Assembly (NCBI GenBank): GCA_031425155.1
Contig: JANPIV010000001.1
Span: forward strand, 8,415-72,414
Reading direction: 5' to 3'
DNA length: 64,000 bases
DNA from: M3007 sp031425155
GTDB taxonomy: Bacteria; Bacteroidota; Bacteroidia; Chitinophagales; Saprospiraceae
The stretch's first letter is position 1. Each line of letters begins with the position of its first letter. Shown one piece after another: positions 45,708 to 53,515 of the stretch. The notes under the pieces are model-generated. The model was not told the DNA's origin, ran no database searches, and saw only the letters and a list, made by a program, of their open reading frames with translations. Position numbers and translations under genes: made by a program.

Positions 45708-46625
45708 ATGAAAAAGACCACCCAATCCCCCACCCCGACCGTTGACCTGTACCAAAAAGTCACCGACCGCATCATCGCCGCCCTCGAAAATGGCCTGGTG
45801 CCCTGGCACAAACCCTGGTCGGCCTACGGCCTGCCTGCCAATCATTTTTCCAGACACATCTACCAGGGCATCAATTCTATTATGCTGACTTTTGGCGACT
45901 TTGAGTATCCGTTTTGGGCCACCTTCAAACAAGTCGGTGATGCTGGTGGCCACATTCGCAAGGGCGCAAAATCCGAGCAGGTCTATTTTTTTAAGTACCT
46001 GTATTGGGACGAACAAGGGCGCAAACTCGGCCCGGAGCAAGCCAGCGCACTGATGGAAAGTGGCGTTCAAGTCAAGCGCAAACGCTACATCCAGTATAGT
46101 TACGTGTTCAATGTCGCCGATTTTGTGGGCATTGAAGTGGCCCTGCCTTCCCTGCCAACGTCCTCCCCCACCGAACGAGCCGCCCGGCTGTTGCAGGATT
46201 TGCCCTATCCTCCCAACATCGTGCATACGATTAAAGATCGGGCTTGTTACCTCCCATCCAGCGACCGCATCAATATGCCCTACCAACGGCAATTCGATTC
46301 CGCAGCGCAGTACTACGCTACGCTGTTCCATGAACTGATTCACTGGACCGGCCATGAAAGCCGCTTAAACCGCCTGGAATCGGTAAATTTCAATAGTGAA
46401 CCCTACGCCAAAGAAGAACTGGTCGCCGAGATCGGTGCCTCGTTCCTCTGCGCCCTCACTGGCATCCAGCAGCGGGAAACCGAGGCTAGCAGTGAGGTCT
46501 ATTTGCAAAACTGGATTGCTAAACTGCAAGGCGATAAGGAATTGATTTTCAATGCCGCCAGCACCGCCCGCAAAGCCGTAGCGTTCCTGATGCAGCATAG
46601 CGAAGTAGTAGTAGAAGTGGAATAA
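45708..46625 (+). CDS. ardC: ArdC-like antirestriction protein with zincin-like domain
   Basis: A 305-residue protein. Residues 1-110 form the ArdC N-terminal single-strand DNA-binding part: YQKVTDRIIAALENGLVPWH, KPWSAYGLPANHFSRHIYQG and WATFKQVGDAGGHIRKGAKS. The C-terminal domain has a metallopeptidase motif FHELIHWTGH (HExxH-like: His-Glu-Leu-Ile-His) and ELVAEIGASFLCA with the third ligand candidate. ArdC proteins protect incoming plasmid single strands from host restriction. Length and motifs are complete. It is a typical plasmid leading-region gene, although no transfer genes lie in the window. A strong GC-rich terminator follows. Confidence 0.85.
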   Translation: MKKTTQSPTPTVDLYQKVTDRIIAALENGLVPWHKPWSAYGLPANHFSRHIYQGINSIMLTFGDFEYPFWATFKQVGDAGGHIRKGAKSEQVYFFKYLYWDEQGRKLGPEQASALMESGVQVKRKRYIQYSYVFNVADFVGIEVALPSLPTSSPTERAARLLQDLPYPPNIVHTIKDRACYLPSSDRINMPYQRQFDSAAQYYATLFHELIHWTGHESRLNRLESVNFNSEPYAKEELVAEIGASFLCALTGIQQRETEASSEVYLQNWIAKLQGDKELIFNAASTARKAVAFLMQHSEVVVEVE

Positions 46626-46632
46626 AATTGAG

Positions 46633-46673
46633 CCGCCGCGCTGATAAAAGGAGGTTGGCGCGGCGGTGTTTTT
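46633..46673 (+). terminator. Intrinsic terminator
   Basis: CCGCCGCGC pairs perfectly with GCGCGGCGG across 16 bases, followed by TGTTTTT. Confidence 0.75.
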
Positions 46674-46741
46674 ATCCAGACGTTTCCCATGAATTCCATC
46701 TATTTTCGCCACCTAAAATCCTGTTAAAATCTAATTCGATT

Positions 46742-47611
46742 ATGGAAGATCAACACAAAATCATCATTTTTCAAGAAAAGCAAATCCGCCGTATCTGGCA
46801 TAAAGAAGAATGGTGGTTTGCAGTCGTGGATGTCATAAAAGTGCTTACAGAAAGTAATCAGGCAAACCGTTATTGGGCTGACTTGAAAAGACGTTCATCA
46901 AGTGAGAGCAATCAACCCTTCGCATTTTGCGAACAGTTGAAAATGCTTGCAGCCGATGGCCGTAACAGATTGACCGAGGTGGCCAACACGGAAGGAATGT
47001 TGCGCATTGTTCAATCCATTCCTTCCCCAAATGCAGAGCCCTTCAAATTGTGGCTGGCGCAAGTTGGCTACGAACGCATCCAGGAAATTGAAAACCCGGA
47101 ATTGGCCGCCGAACGGGCGCGGCAGTATTATCGCGATCTTGGCTACGACGAGTCCTGGATTGAAACTCGTATCCAAACCATTGCTGTTCGCGGCAAACTC
47201 ACCGATGAATGGAAAAACCGCAACGTCAAAGAAGGCATGGAATACTCCATACTGACCGCTGAAATCAGTCACGCCACCTTCGGCCTGATCCCTTCTGAGT
47301 ACAAGAAGGTCAAAGGGTTGAAAAGTGAAAATTTACGCGATCACATGACCGACATTGAGTTGATTTTTACCATGCTTGGCGAAGCGACGACCCGCAATAA
47401 AGCAGTGGAAAAAGACGCGCAGGGTTTTGATGAGAATAAGGAAGTGGCCAAAGAAGGTGGTCGGGCCGCTGGAAAAGCACTGAACGCTTACGAACACGAG
47501 ACCGGAAGCAAAGTGGTGACGAACCAAAATTTCAAACCACAGATCGCCGCCGCCAAGAAAAAACAACTACCCGCCACCCCAAAAAAGAAGGATACAGACG
47601 ACCAAGAATAA
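46742..47611 (+). CDS. Bro-N domain protein (prophage antirepressor-like)
   Basis: A 289-residue protein from the ATG at 46742; upstream extension to 46628 crosses a terminator and is rejected. QIRRIWHKEEWWFAVVDVIK and VLTESNQANRYWADLKRR form the Bro-N domain, followed by GRNRLTEVANTEGMLRIVQS and a helical YERIQEIENPELAAERARQY. The C-terminal tail is lysine-rich (AAAKKKQLPATPKKK). Bro-N proteins bind DNA and act as antirepressors in phage and plasmids. Together with the KilA-N protein at 63056 it is one of two phage-type regulators here. A perfect terminator follows. Confidence 0.85.
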   Translation: MEDQHKIIIFQEKQIRRIWHKEEWWFAVVDVIKVLTESNQANRYWADLKRRSSSESNQPFAFCEQLKMLAADGRNRLTEVANTEGMLRIVQSIPSPNAEPFKLWLAQVGYERIQEIENPELAAERARQYYRDLGYDESWIETRIQTIAVRGKLTDEWKNRNVKEGMEYSILTAEISHATFGLIPSEYKKVKGLKSENLRDHMTDIELIFTMLGEATTRNKAVEKDAQGFDENKEVAKEGGRAAGKALNAYEHETGSKVVTNQNFKPQIAAAKKKQLPATPKKKDTDDQE

Positions 47612-47637
47612 AGGGGAAAACCAGGTAAAAACCTGCA

Positions 47638-47675
47638 TAAAGGGTTGTCCGCTGCGCGGGCAACCCTTTATTTTT
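47638..47675 (+). terminator. Intrinsic terminator
   Basis: TAAAGGGTTG pairs with CAACCCTTTA, with CCGC/GCGG inside. TTTTT follows. Confidence 0.85.
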
Positions 47676-48251
47676 AATCCGTATGCCAAATGTTAGGAGA
47701 CTACTAAAATTCTACTATCTTTGGAACTTCGCCGCACGTCTATACTCCATACCAGGTCACTCGATCCAGCATCCCGACCAAACGCATAGACGCAAAGCCC
47801 CACTGGAAAAACAATCTAATTAGACATCTTTAGGAATAGATGACTGCGCCACGGTAGGTGTTGGTTTTCATTGCCAATTCCACTAATACTGGAATGTCGC
47901 TGCGCTCTATTAGCAATATTTGATTCTTATCAAATGATTATAAAACCAATAACTAATTAACCAATAACTAATTACCACGCAGGGCCTCGCCCGCTCTGCA
48001 AGCCGCTCATCTATCCAGCGGCTTTTTACCTTGTTTCTCGCGGCTACCTTATCAGTAGAATACAGGCAGCATGCAGAAAAGCCACGACACCCCGAACCGT
48101 GCGTCCACCGGGACACGGTTCACCAGGAGAATATCTGGTGGGACGGCCACCCGGCCGCCACGTTTCCGACTCCTTATCGTGTAGCAACAGGTGCGGGCAA
48201 AGCCAACCCGCACCTGTTCGGTTTTTCCCTTCCACCTCTACCCGCCCAAGC
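47676..48251 (+). other. Non-coding stretch with serial hairpins
   Basis: No supported gene. It holds the low-complexity AACCAATAACTAATTA tract (47945-47977) and a terminator AGCCGCT...AGCGGCTTTTT (48001-48027). A GAACCGTG...CACGGTTC hairpin (48093-48122) and the strong hairpin at 48188-48226 follow. The part from 48028 to 48226 could be a small structured RNA. Confidence 0.4.
48188..48226 (+). terminator. Strong hairpin with T run before the lipoprotein gene
   Basis: ACAGGTGCGGG pairs perfectly with CCCGCACCTGT; TCGGTTTTT follows. Its place 25 bases before a start codon suggests either the end of a small RNA or a leader attenuator. Confidence 0.65.
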
Positions 48252-48668
48252 ATGAAAAAAGCCACCCTCGCCGCCATCCTTCTGGCCGCTATTCCCCTGC
48301 TCCATTGCACAAAAGAGCCTATTTCCCCGGCTAAATCCGGCCCTTTTACCCTCCATTTTAAATACGGCCAACCAATCACTGTGCTCGAAGACCCCGACGG
48401 ACAAAGCGAGACTTACCGCGACGTCGCCCGCTTCTACTGCTTTACCGAAAACGACCATCAACTGACCCTCTTTTCCTCGCTCGATCTGGATACCACCTAC
48501 TTCGAGCCCGTCACCATGACCGATCAGGTACTACGGTGGACCATCACTCCCTATCAAGGGCCAGAGGCACACTACCAGGGCGACCTCGTCCTCCAAGCCT
48601 GGTTCCCCGATACTGTTACCCGCGCCCATTTCGATTTTACCTTCCGCCTTCGCTTCCAGCAACCATAA
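48252..48668 (+). CDS. Predicted small lipoprotein
   Basis: A 138-residue protein from the ATG at 48252 (MKKATLAAILLAAIPLLHC); the longer frame from 48099 runs through a terminator-like hairpin and is rejected. LLHC is a reasonable lipobox. The mature part is beta-rich (PFTLHFKYGQPITVLEDPDG, HFDFTFRLRFQQP). No family is known. It is 18 bases upstream of a second lipoprotein of similar size and ending, so the two are probably an operon and perhaps distant paralogues. Confidence 0.6.
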   Translation: MKKATLAAILLAAIPLLHCTKEPISPAKSGPFTLHFKYGQPITVLEDPDGQSETYRDVARFYCFTENDHQLTLFSSLDLDTTYFEPVTMTDQVLRWTITPYQGPEAHYQGDLVLQAWFPDTVTRAHFDFTFRLRFQQP

Positions 48669-48686
48669 TTCAAACCTTCGCAAGCC

Positions 48687-49115
48687 ATGCAAAAATCCAC
48701 TTCCATCCTGCTGCTCTGCTTCCTCGCACTGGCCAACTGCCACCCGCCACCCGATGATCCTCCGCCCTTCCAAACCATCCAGTTAAATTACAGCATCGAA
48801 GATGGCCTGTGGGCCTACGCCCAACCAGACCGCTTTTTCGTCCTGACCGACCAAACCACCTTCGACGACAGCACCGGGCTGCTCTGCATTACCACGCCCT
48901 ACCCGCTCGATTCCACCTACTGCGAAATCATCGGCACCAACTGCCCCAGCCCGATCACTGCCGCCACCTGGAACATTCACCAAGCGCAGTCCGGCCACTG
49001 GCAACTTATTATCCAACTGCCCGCCGCCACCGTCGCCTGTATCCAGGACCATCTGCTTTGGGACGATGACTATTGGTCTTTTGATTTTCGCATTCGCGTA
49101 CTGCCGCCCGGATGA
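48687..49115 (+). CDS. Predicted small lipoprotein
   Basis: A 142-residue protein starting MQKSTSILLLCFLALANC, where LANC is a lipobox. The mature part (IQLNYSIEDGLWAYAQPDRF, then WSFDFRIRVLPPG) resembles the preceding lipoprotein in length and in its beta-rich FDFxxRxR ending. It contains four further cysteines that could form disulfides. Function unknown. Two hairpin terminators (49209 and 49332) follow. Confidence 0.6.
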   Translation: MQKSTSILLLCFLALANCHPPPDDPPPFQTIQLNYSIEDGLWAYAQPDRFFVLTDQTTFDDSTGLLCITTPYPLDSTYCEIIGTNCPSPITAATWNIHQAQSGHWQLIIQLPAATVACIQDHLLWDDDYWSFDFRIRVLPPG

Positions 49116-49208
49116 CCAACCTGAAAATATTTTAGGCCTACTTGATTCTCCATTTCTGGAATAGTCCGTACACTTGCCTAGTTTTCATTTGGTTTTTTGG
49201 GGTTTATT

Positions 49209-49248
49209 AGTCGTTGCGGTGCGTAAGCACTTGCAGCGACTTTTTTTT
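49209..49248 (+). terminator. Intrinsic terminator
   Basis: AGTCGTTGC and GCAGCGACT pair with one mismatch, with GTGC/GCAC inside. Eight T follow. Confidence 0.75.
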
Positions 49249-49545
49249 GCCCCTCTCTTCCCTGCCGACCGATCAACAGCATCGGTTTCCAACTTGACTA
49301 TATCAACTACACTTCGCGCCATGAGGCGCAAAGCCGCCGACCGCTTCCCCAGCAGTCGGCTTTTTTATGTGCTTTTGGCAAAGCCACCTCCAGCGATTGC
49401 ACCACCACCAATAGTCGTCCTGCCCTGCTCTCCTGACAATATTTACCCGCCTAATTCCACTCCCACCACCGGATTTATTTTAAAACAAAAATTATTATTT
49501 TAATACATTTTGTTTTATTTTAACCTAAAAGCATCATTCTATAAA
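49249..49545. other. Non-coding stretch before the recombinase
   Basis: No gene. A second terminator (AGCCGCCGAC...GTCGGCT and a T run) lies at 49332-49368. The end of the stretch is AT-rich. Confidence 0.45.
49332..49366 (+). terminator. Intrinsic terminator
   Basis: AGCCGCCGAC pairs with GTCGGCT, with one bulged base. TTTTTT follows. Confidence 0.65.
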
Positions 49546-49597
49546 TTGACACCCTAAATTATCTAAAAAAAGGTGTCAAAATCGCTATTAAGACACC
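49546..49597. repeat. GTGTC inverted repeats upstream of the recombinase
   Basis: TTGACACC (49546-49553) and its perfect complement GGTGTCAA (49572-49579) are followed by another GACACC (49592-49597). The set lies about 125 bases before the tyrosine recombinase start and may be its binding or crossover site, or an operator. Confidence 0.5.
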
Positions 49598-49720
49598 CCC
49601 CCAGACCCCCCGCCGGGCAAAAAAGATTTTATTTTCCAGAGAAATTCCCCAAACTTTACCGAGTTCTATTCTTTCCAAAAAGATAGAGATTTTAAAACAA
49701 TTCCAGAAACAATTTCCCCC

Positions 49721-51283
49721 ATGATCGCAGACATAGATACTGGCCATAAACTCAAATTCCTGAGTCTGGAAGAACAGGAAGCTGCCCTGGCTGCTACTAA
49801 AAATAAAAAGTACCGGCTGGTCATGCTGGTAATGCTCGACTGCGGACTGCGCCGAGGTGAAGTGATCAATATCCAGATCAGCCACATTGATTTTCAAAAA
49901 TCCATGCTGCACGTCAAGAGCCTGAAAAAACGGGGAGATAAAGAAATCTGGCGCAGCGTACCGATCCCAACCCGCACCCTCGATACCCTCGCCCAATACA
50001 TTTATGATCTGAAAGACCGCAACCCGGAGACCTTCCTTTTCCCCGCCGGGCGCGGCAGCAAGACCGGCAAAGGCGGCATGAACCCCCGCCAGATCGAAAA
50101 GAAGATCCGTAAGATCACCAGAGGTCTTTTCTCCCCGCACTCGTTTCGCCACAGTTACGCTACCCGCCTGGTGAATGAAGGCGTGAGCCTGTTGACCGTG
50201 AGTCGGCTACTCGGCCACTCGCAGGTCTCCACCACCGAAATTTATGCCCATATTCCGGAAATCCAGTTGCGCGAAGCGGTGCATCGGATTGACAAAAGAA
50301 CCTGGCTCCAACGGCTCTACCGCCACTATTTCCCGCCACCCCAGGTCCATGTGCTGCCTACCAAACGCGGCGACAAAACCAATTTCATCATTGGCCGACG
50401 CCAGGAATTGGCCAAACTCGCCGAACTGAGTGCCAAAAAAGTGAACCTGCTGATCGTGGGTCCGCAAGGCGTGGGCAAGTCTCATTTGCTGGATAATTAC
50501 GAAAGTCCGAAGGTGCTGCGGGTGGACGATATGAGTGGTGGTAAGAAGGTTCTGGCCGGACTGATTCTCGAATTATTTGACCAGGATAAAGAAGCCGTGG
50601 TCGCCGCAGTGTATAAGAATCAAGACAAAAATGGGAACCCCTTGCTCGACCGCGAAGGGCTGGGCCAGATAGTGATGAAGGACAGCGAAAAGCGAATGCT
50701 GGAAGTACTGACCACCATTACCCAGCCACTCGAATACACCCTCATCATTGACCGCGCCGACCACGTCACGCCCACCGCCATCAGGATATTGGAAAGACTG
50801 AAAAATCACTTTCATCTCATCGTGGCGGCCCGCGCCATCCGTATCACCCAGGCGACCTGGCTAACTAATTTCCAGCGCATCGAACTCAAACCCCTGGGCC
50901 GCCCGGAAAGCATGGAACTGATCGGGAAATTATCACACGATTTTCAGGCCCGCATCCGCGATTTCCAGGCCTACCAAAACCACATCTTCGACCAGACGGG
51001 CGGCATTCCCCTATTTATCCTCGAAATGTGCGAACGTTACGGCAAGGAAGACAAGATTGATTTTGAAGTGGTGCGCCAGATCAACCACACCGCCGCTACA
51101 CCCGACATCGACATGACCATTCCTTTTATCCTCATTTTGTCCAGCCTGATGATTCTCCGCTACGTGGGCCGCGAACTGGGTGACGAAGACACCGGTGCCT
51201 ACAAACTGATCGGTGGCGCAGCCCTGCTCTTTCTCATCTTTGGCAGGCCCATCTTTGCCCAGACCAAGCGGCGGTATATTTAG
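49721..51283 (+). CDS. Tyrosine recombinase fused to P-loop ATPase and membrane segments
   Basis: A 520-residue protein with three parts. Residues 15-190 form a tyrosine recombinase catalytic domain with every active-site residue: Arg44 (CGLRRGE), Lys66 (HVK), His140 and Arg143 (HSFRHSYATR), His166 (LGHSQ) and Tyr175 (TTEIYAH). The usual N-terminal core-binding domain is missing. Residues 220-430 form a STAND/AAA-type ATPase with Walker A GPQGVGKS (247-254) and Walker B TLIIDRADH. Residues about 455-510 hold two membrane segments (IPFILILSSLMILRYVG, AYKLIGGAALLFLIFG). I know of no described protein with this order. It would tie DNA cutting or site recognition to ATP and the membrane, perhaps in plasmid resolution or as a sensor. 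Confidence 0.8.
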   Translation: MIADIDTGHKLKFLSLEEQEAALAATKNKKYRLVMLVMLDCGLRRGEVINIQISHIDFQKSMLHVKSLKKRGDKEIWRSVPIPTRTLDTLAQYIYDLKDRNPETFLFPAGRGSKTGKGGMNPRQIEKKIRKITRGLFSPHSFRHSYATRLVNEGVSLLTVSRLLGHSQVSTTEIYAHIPEIQLREAVHRIDKRTWLQRLYRHYFPPPQVHVLPTKRGDKTNFIIGRRQELAKLAELSAKKVNLLIVGPQGVGKSHLLDNYESPKVLRVDDMSGGKKVLAGLILELFDQDKEAVVAAVYKNQDKNGNPLLDREGLGQIVMKDSEKRMLEVLTTITQPLEYTLIIDRADHVTPTAIRILERLKNHFHLIVAARAIRITQATWLTNFQRIELKPLGRPESMELIGKLSHDFQARIRDFQAYQNHIFDQTGGIPLFILEMCERYGKEDKIDFEVVRQINHTAATPDIDMTIPFILILSSLMILRYVGRELGDEDTGAYKLIGGAALLFLIFGRPIFAQTKRRYI

Positions 51284-51434
51284 TTGGTTATCGGTTAATT
51301 GGTTATTGGTTAATTGGTTTGTAAATCAGTGCTTTGTATTGAGTCGAAGTAATTATTTGTTGCCTCATTGCTTTATTTGCTTATTGCCTATTTGCTTATT
51401 GCTTTTTTGCCCTTTGCCTATTTGCTCATTTCCT
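51283..51434 (+). repeat. Low-complexity GGTTATTGG and TTTGCCTA tracts
   Basis: Imperfect repeats of GGTTATTGGTTAATT (51287-51320) followed by TTGCCTATTTGCTTA-type repeats (51358-51434). The same pairing of tracts precedes the gene at 57754. Confidence 0.6.
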
Positions 51435-51447
51435 TCAACCCTCCTCC

Positions 51448-52830
51448 ATGACCCTCCCCAACCACTTAATCGGCGGTATCGTTTTCACCGGCGTTTTCGC
51501 CGCCACCATCAGCGGCATCAACCTCCTCGCCTCGCCCTGGTACATCGCCACCACGCTGATCGCCGCCACCTTGCCCGACATCGACAACACCAACAGCCCC
51601 ATCGGCAGAATGGCCGGGCCGCTCGGCTACTGGATCAACCGACGTTACGGCCACCGCACCATCACCCATTCCGCTTTTGCCCTGCTCGTCCTCACCCTGT
51701 TGTTTGCCTTCTGCGAACGCGCCATCCACGGCGAACTCGAAAACACCTGGTTCTTTTTCTGGGGTTACCTCAGCCATATTGTGCTGGATATGCTCACCGT
51801 CCAGGGCGTGAAATTGTTCTACCCCTTCAAAAAATCTTCCGCCGTCATCCCCGGCGATTACCGCTTTCGCTTCGAGACCGGCAACCTGCGCCACGAAACC
51901 CTGTTCTTTTGCGTCTCCATGTTGTGCTTTGTGTTCCTGCAACCCTTGTTCAAACATGGTTTTTGGACTTCCTACAACCGCTTGTTTGGCACTATCAAAC
52001 ACATCAACAGCGAGTTTCATAAATCCAACGACTTACTGGAAGTCACCTACGAATACCGCATTGGCACCGAGCACCGTCACGGCAAAGGCTACTGCCTCGA
52101 AGTCAGCCAACAACGGCTCCTGCTGCTCGATGGCGGCAAGTTCCACCACATCGACGAAGCCGACGTCCAGGTGCAAAAGGTGCTGCCCGTGCATACCGGC
52201 AAAGCCTTCGCGTTCAAAGACCTCTCCTTTGTCAGCATCACGCCCGACAGCCTCAACCGCCTGCTATTAGAAAAAAATATAATGGATATAGAGATTCATT
52301 CCAATGTCCAGTTTGAATTGAACGATGGAATCACCCCCGAAATCACCCACCATTTTAAAGGCACTTATTTGAATGAAGCCCACGTCCGGCCCGTGGACGA
52401 AGATACCCGCAGCGGGAAAAGCAACGGTCGCGGGCAGGATTCTGTCACCTACCAGCATAGCCCGCGTATCGCCACCATCAATCGCCGCATCAGCCTGCTG
52501 CTACACGACTACACCGTCCGCAGCCAACGCTACCGCGAAGCCCGCCAGAAAATCCGGGATTTGAAAGAACAGGGTGGCCGCGTCGGTGAATCTAACATTA
52601 CCCGCTACGAGAGCATTCGGCGCGAAATCCAGGAATGGGAGAAGGTGAAAGAAGGCGAAGACCCCACCGGCGAGATCGAAATACTACGGGCCGAAATCCG
52701 GGAAATCCAGGGCGAAGATGCGCAGCACTACCACGAGAAATTTCGCACCTGGGACATTGACCGCCGCAGCCAGCAACCGGAAAACCCGATTTATACCGGC
52801 TTTTTGCGCTACGTCGTGATCGCTCAATAA
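51448..52830 (+). CDS. YdjM-like membrane metal-dependent hydrolase with C-terminal extension
   Basis: A 460-residue protein. Residues 1-190 form a YdjM/DUF457 domain: MTLPNHLIGGIVFTGVF, LIAATLPDIDNTNSPIGR, RYGHRTITHSAFALLVLTLL and YLSHIVLDMLTVQGV. The conserved H and D residues (NH, PDIDN, GHRTITHS, SHIVLD) sit between membrane segments and suggest a metal site. Residues 200-460 are an unusual soluble extension with a beta-rich part and a long helical part (LREQ-like SRYREARQKIRDLKEQGG). YdjM proteins are inner-membrane proteins of uncertain substrate; some are phospholipase-like. It follows the recombinase fusion in the same direction, and both are membrane proteins. Confidence 0.7.
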   Translation: MTLPNHLIGGIVFTGVFAATISGINLLASPWYIATTLIAATLPDIDNTNSPIGRMAGPLGYWINRRYGHRTITHSAFALLVLTLLFAFCERAIHGELENTWFFFWGYLSHIVLDMLTVQGVKLFYPFKKSSAVIPGDYRFRFETGNLRHETLFFCVSMLCFVFLQPLFKHGFWTSYNRLFGTIKHINSEFHKSNDLLEVTYEYRIGTEHRHGKGYCLEVSQQRLLLLDGGKFHHIDEADVQVQKVLPVHTGKAFAFKDLSFVSITPDSLNRLLLEKNIMDIEIHSNVQFELNDGITPEITHHFKGTYLNEAHVRPVDEDTRSGKSNGRGQDSVTYQHSPRIATINRRISLLLHDYTVRSQRYREARQKIRDLKEQGGRVGESNITRYESIRREIQEWEKVKEGEDPTGEIEILRAEIREIQGEDAQHYHEKFRTWDIDRRSQQPENPIYTGFLRYVVIAQ

Positions 52831-53515
52831 TAACGATCAAACCCGTATAAAACGGTTATTATATGCCTCAAATCTATATTTTTAGTATTAAAATTGGCAT
52901 TCTGCCTAATTCATAGGCTTATTTTAACATCAAAATACGAAATTAAGTTACTTTATTATCAAAATGAGTCTAATACATTTATACGTAATCAAATTACTAT
53001 ACACTCTACCTTACCCGCCGTAGCCCTTTTAGGCGAAGGCGGGTTCACCCACCCTTTTAACTAACCTTTCTAAAACCCTCTCTACAAAAGCCCTGAAAGG
53101 GCGACATCATTAACCCAGTCCGCAGGGCTGGGATGCCAGGTAAACCGCATCCAGTGTCTAGTAAAGACAGAAGCCCGATGCAATCTTTTGCACCAGGCTT
53201 CTAATCACGTTAGAACTGAGTCAGTGCTAACTATTTGCATCACAAATATAAGGAGGTTGTATGACAAAATGAAGTCTTTCCAGTGCCACGGCCCAGACCA
53301 ATACCCAAAAACAAAGGGGGAGCAGTAGCCAACTGTTCCCCCCGGAACACACAGGAGATGTCTTTCAATCCCTTGCATGCAAAAAAGCCATTGCAAATAT
53401 AAGGGTTTGGGACACTGATTCGAAGGGTTATTTTTAACTATTTACCCGCCAGCCGTGCGCAGATTTTGCCCCAATTACGGGGCCTATTTTACGTATCCCT
53501 TCAACTACTTTCCCT
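52831..53515. other. Non-coding stretch with REP-like and other hairpins
   Basis: No gene. It starts AT-rich. Hairpins: ACCCGCC...GGCGGGT (about 53014-53045), the REP-like element at 53089, and AGAAGCC...GGCTTCT (53169-53202). The site AAGGAGG before ATGACAAAATGA (about 53250) would encode only three residues. The motif CTAACTATTTGCAT is at 53227. Confidence 0.5.
53089..53135. repeat. REP-like palindromic element
   Basis: AGCCCTGAAAGGGCGACAT begins it and GCAGGGCTGGG closes it. GCCCTG can pair with CAGGGC. A 19-base identical piece lies inside the primase gene at 56327-56345. Confidence 0.6.

Noticed and set aside
53205..53396. Small minus-strand frame in the helicase upstream region
   Set aside because: It has no start context or domain and crosses a hairpin.
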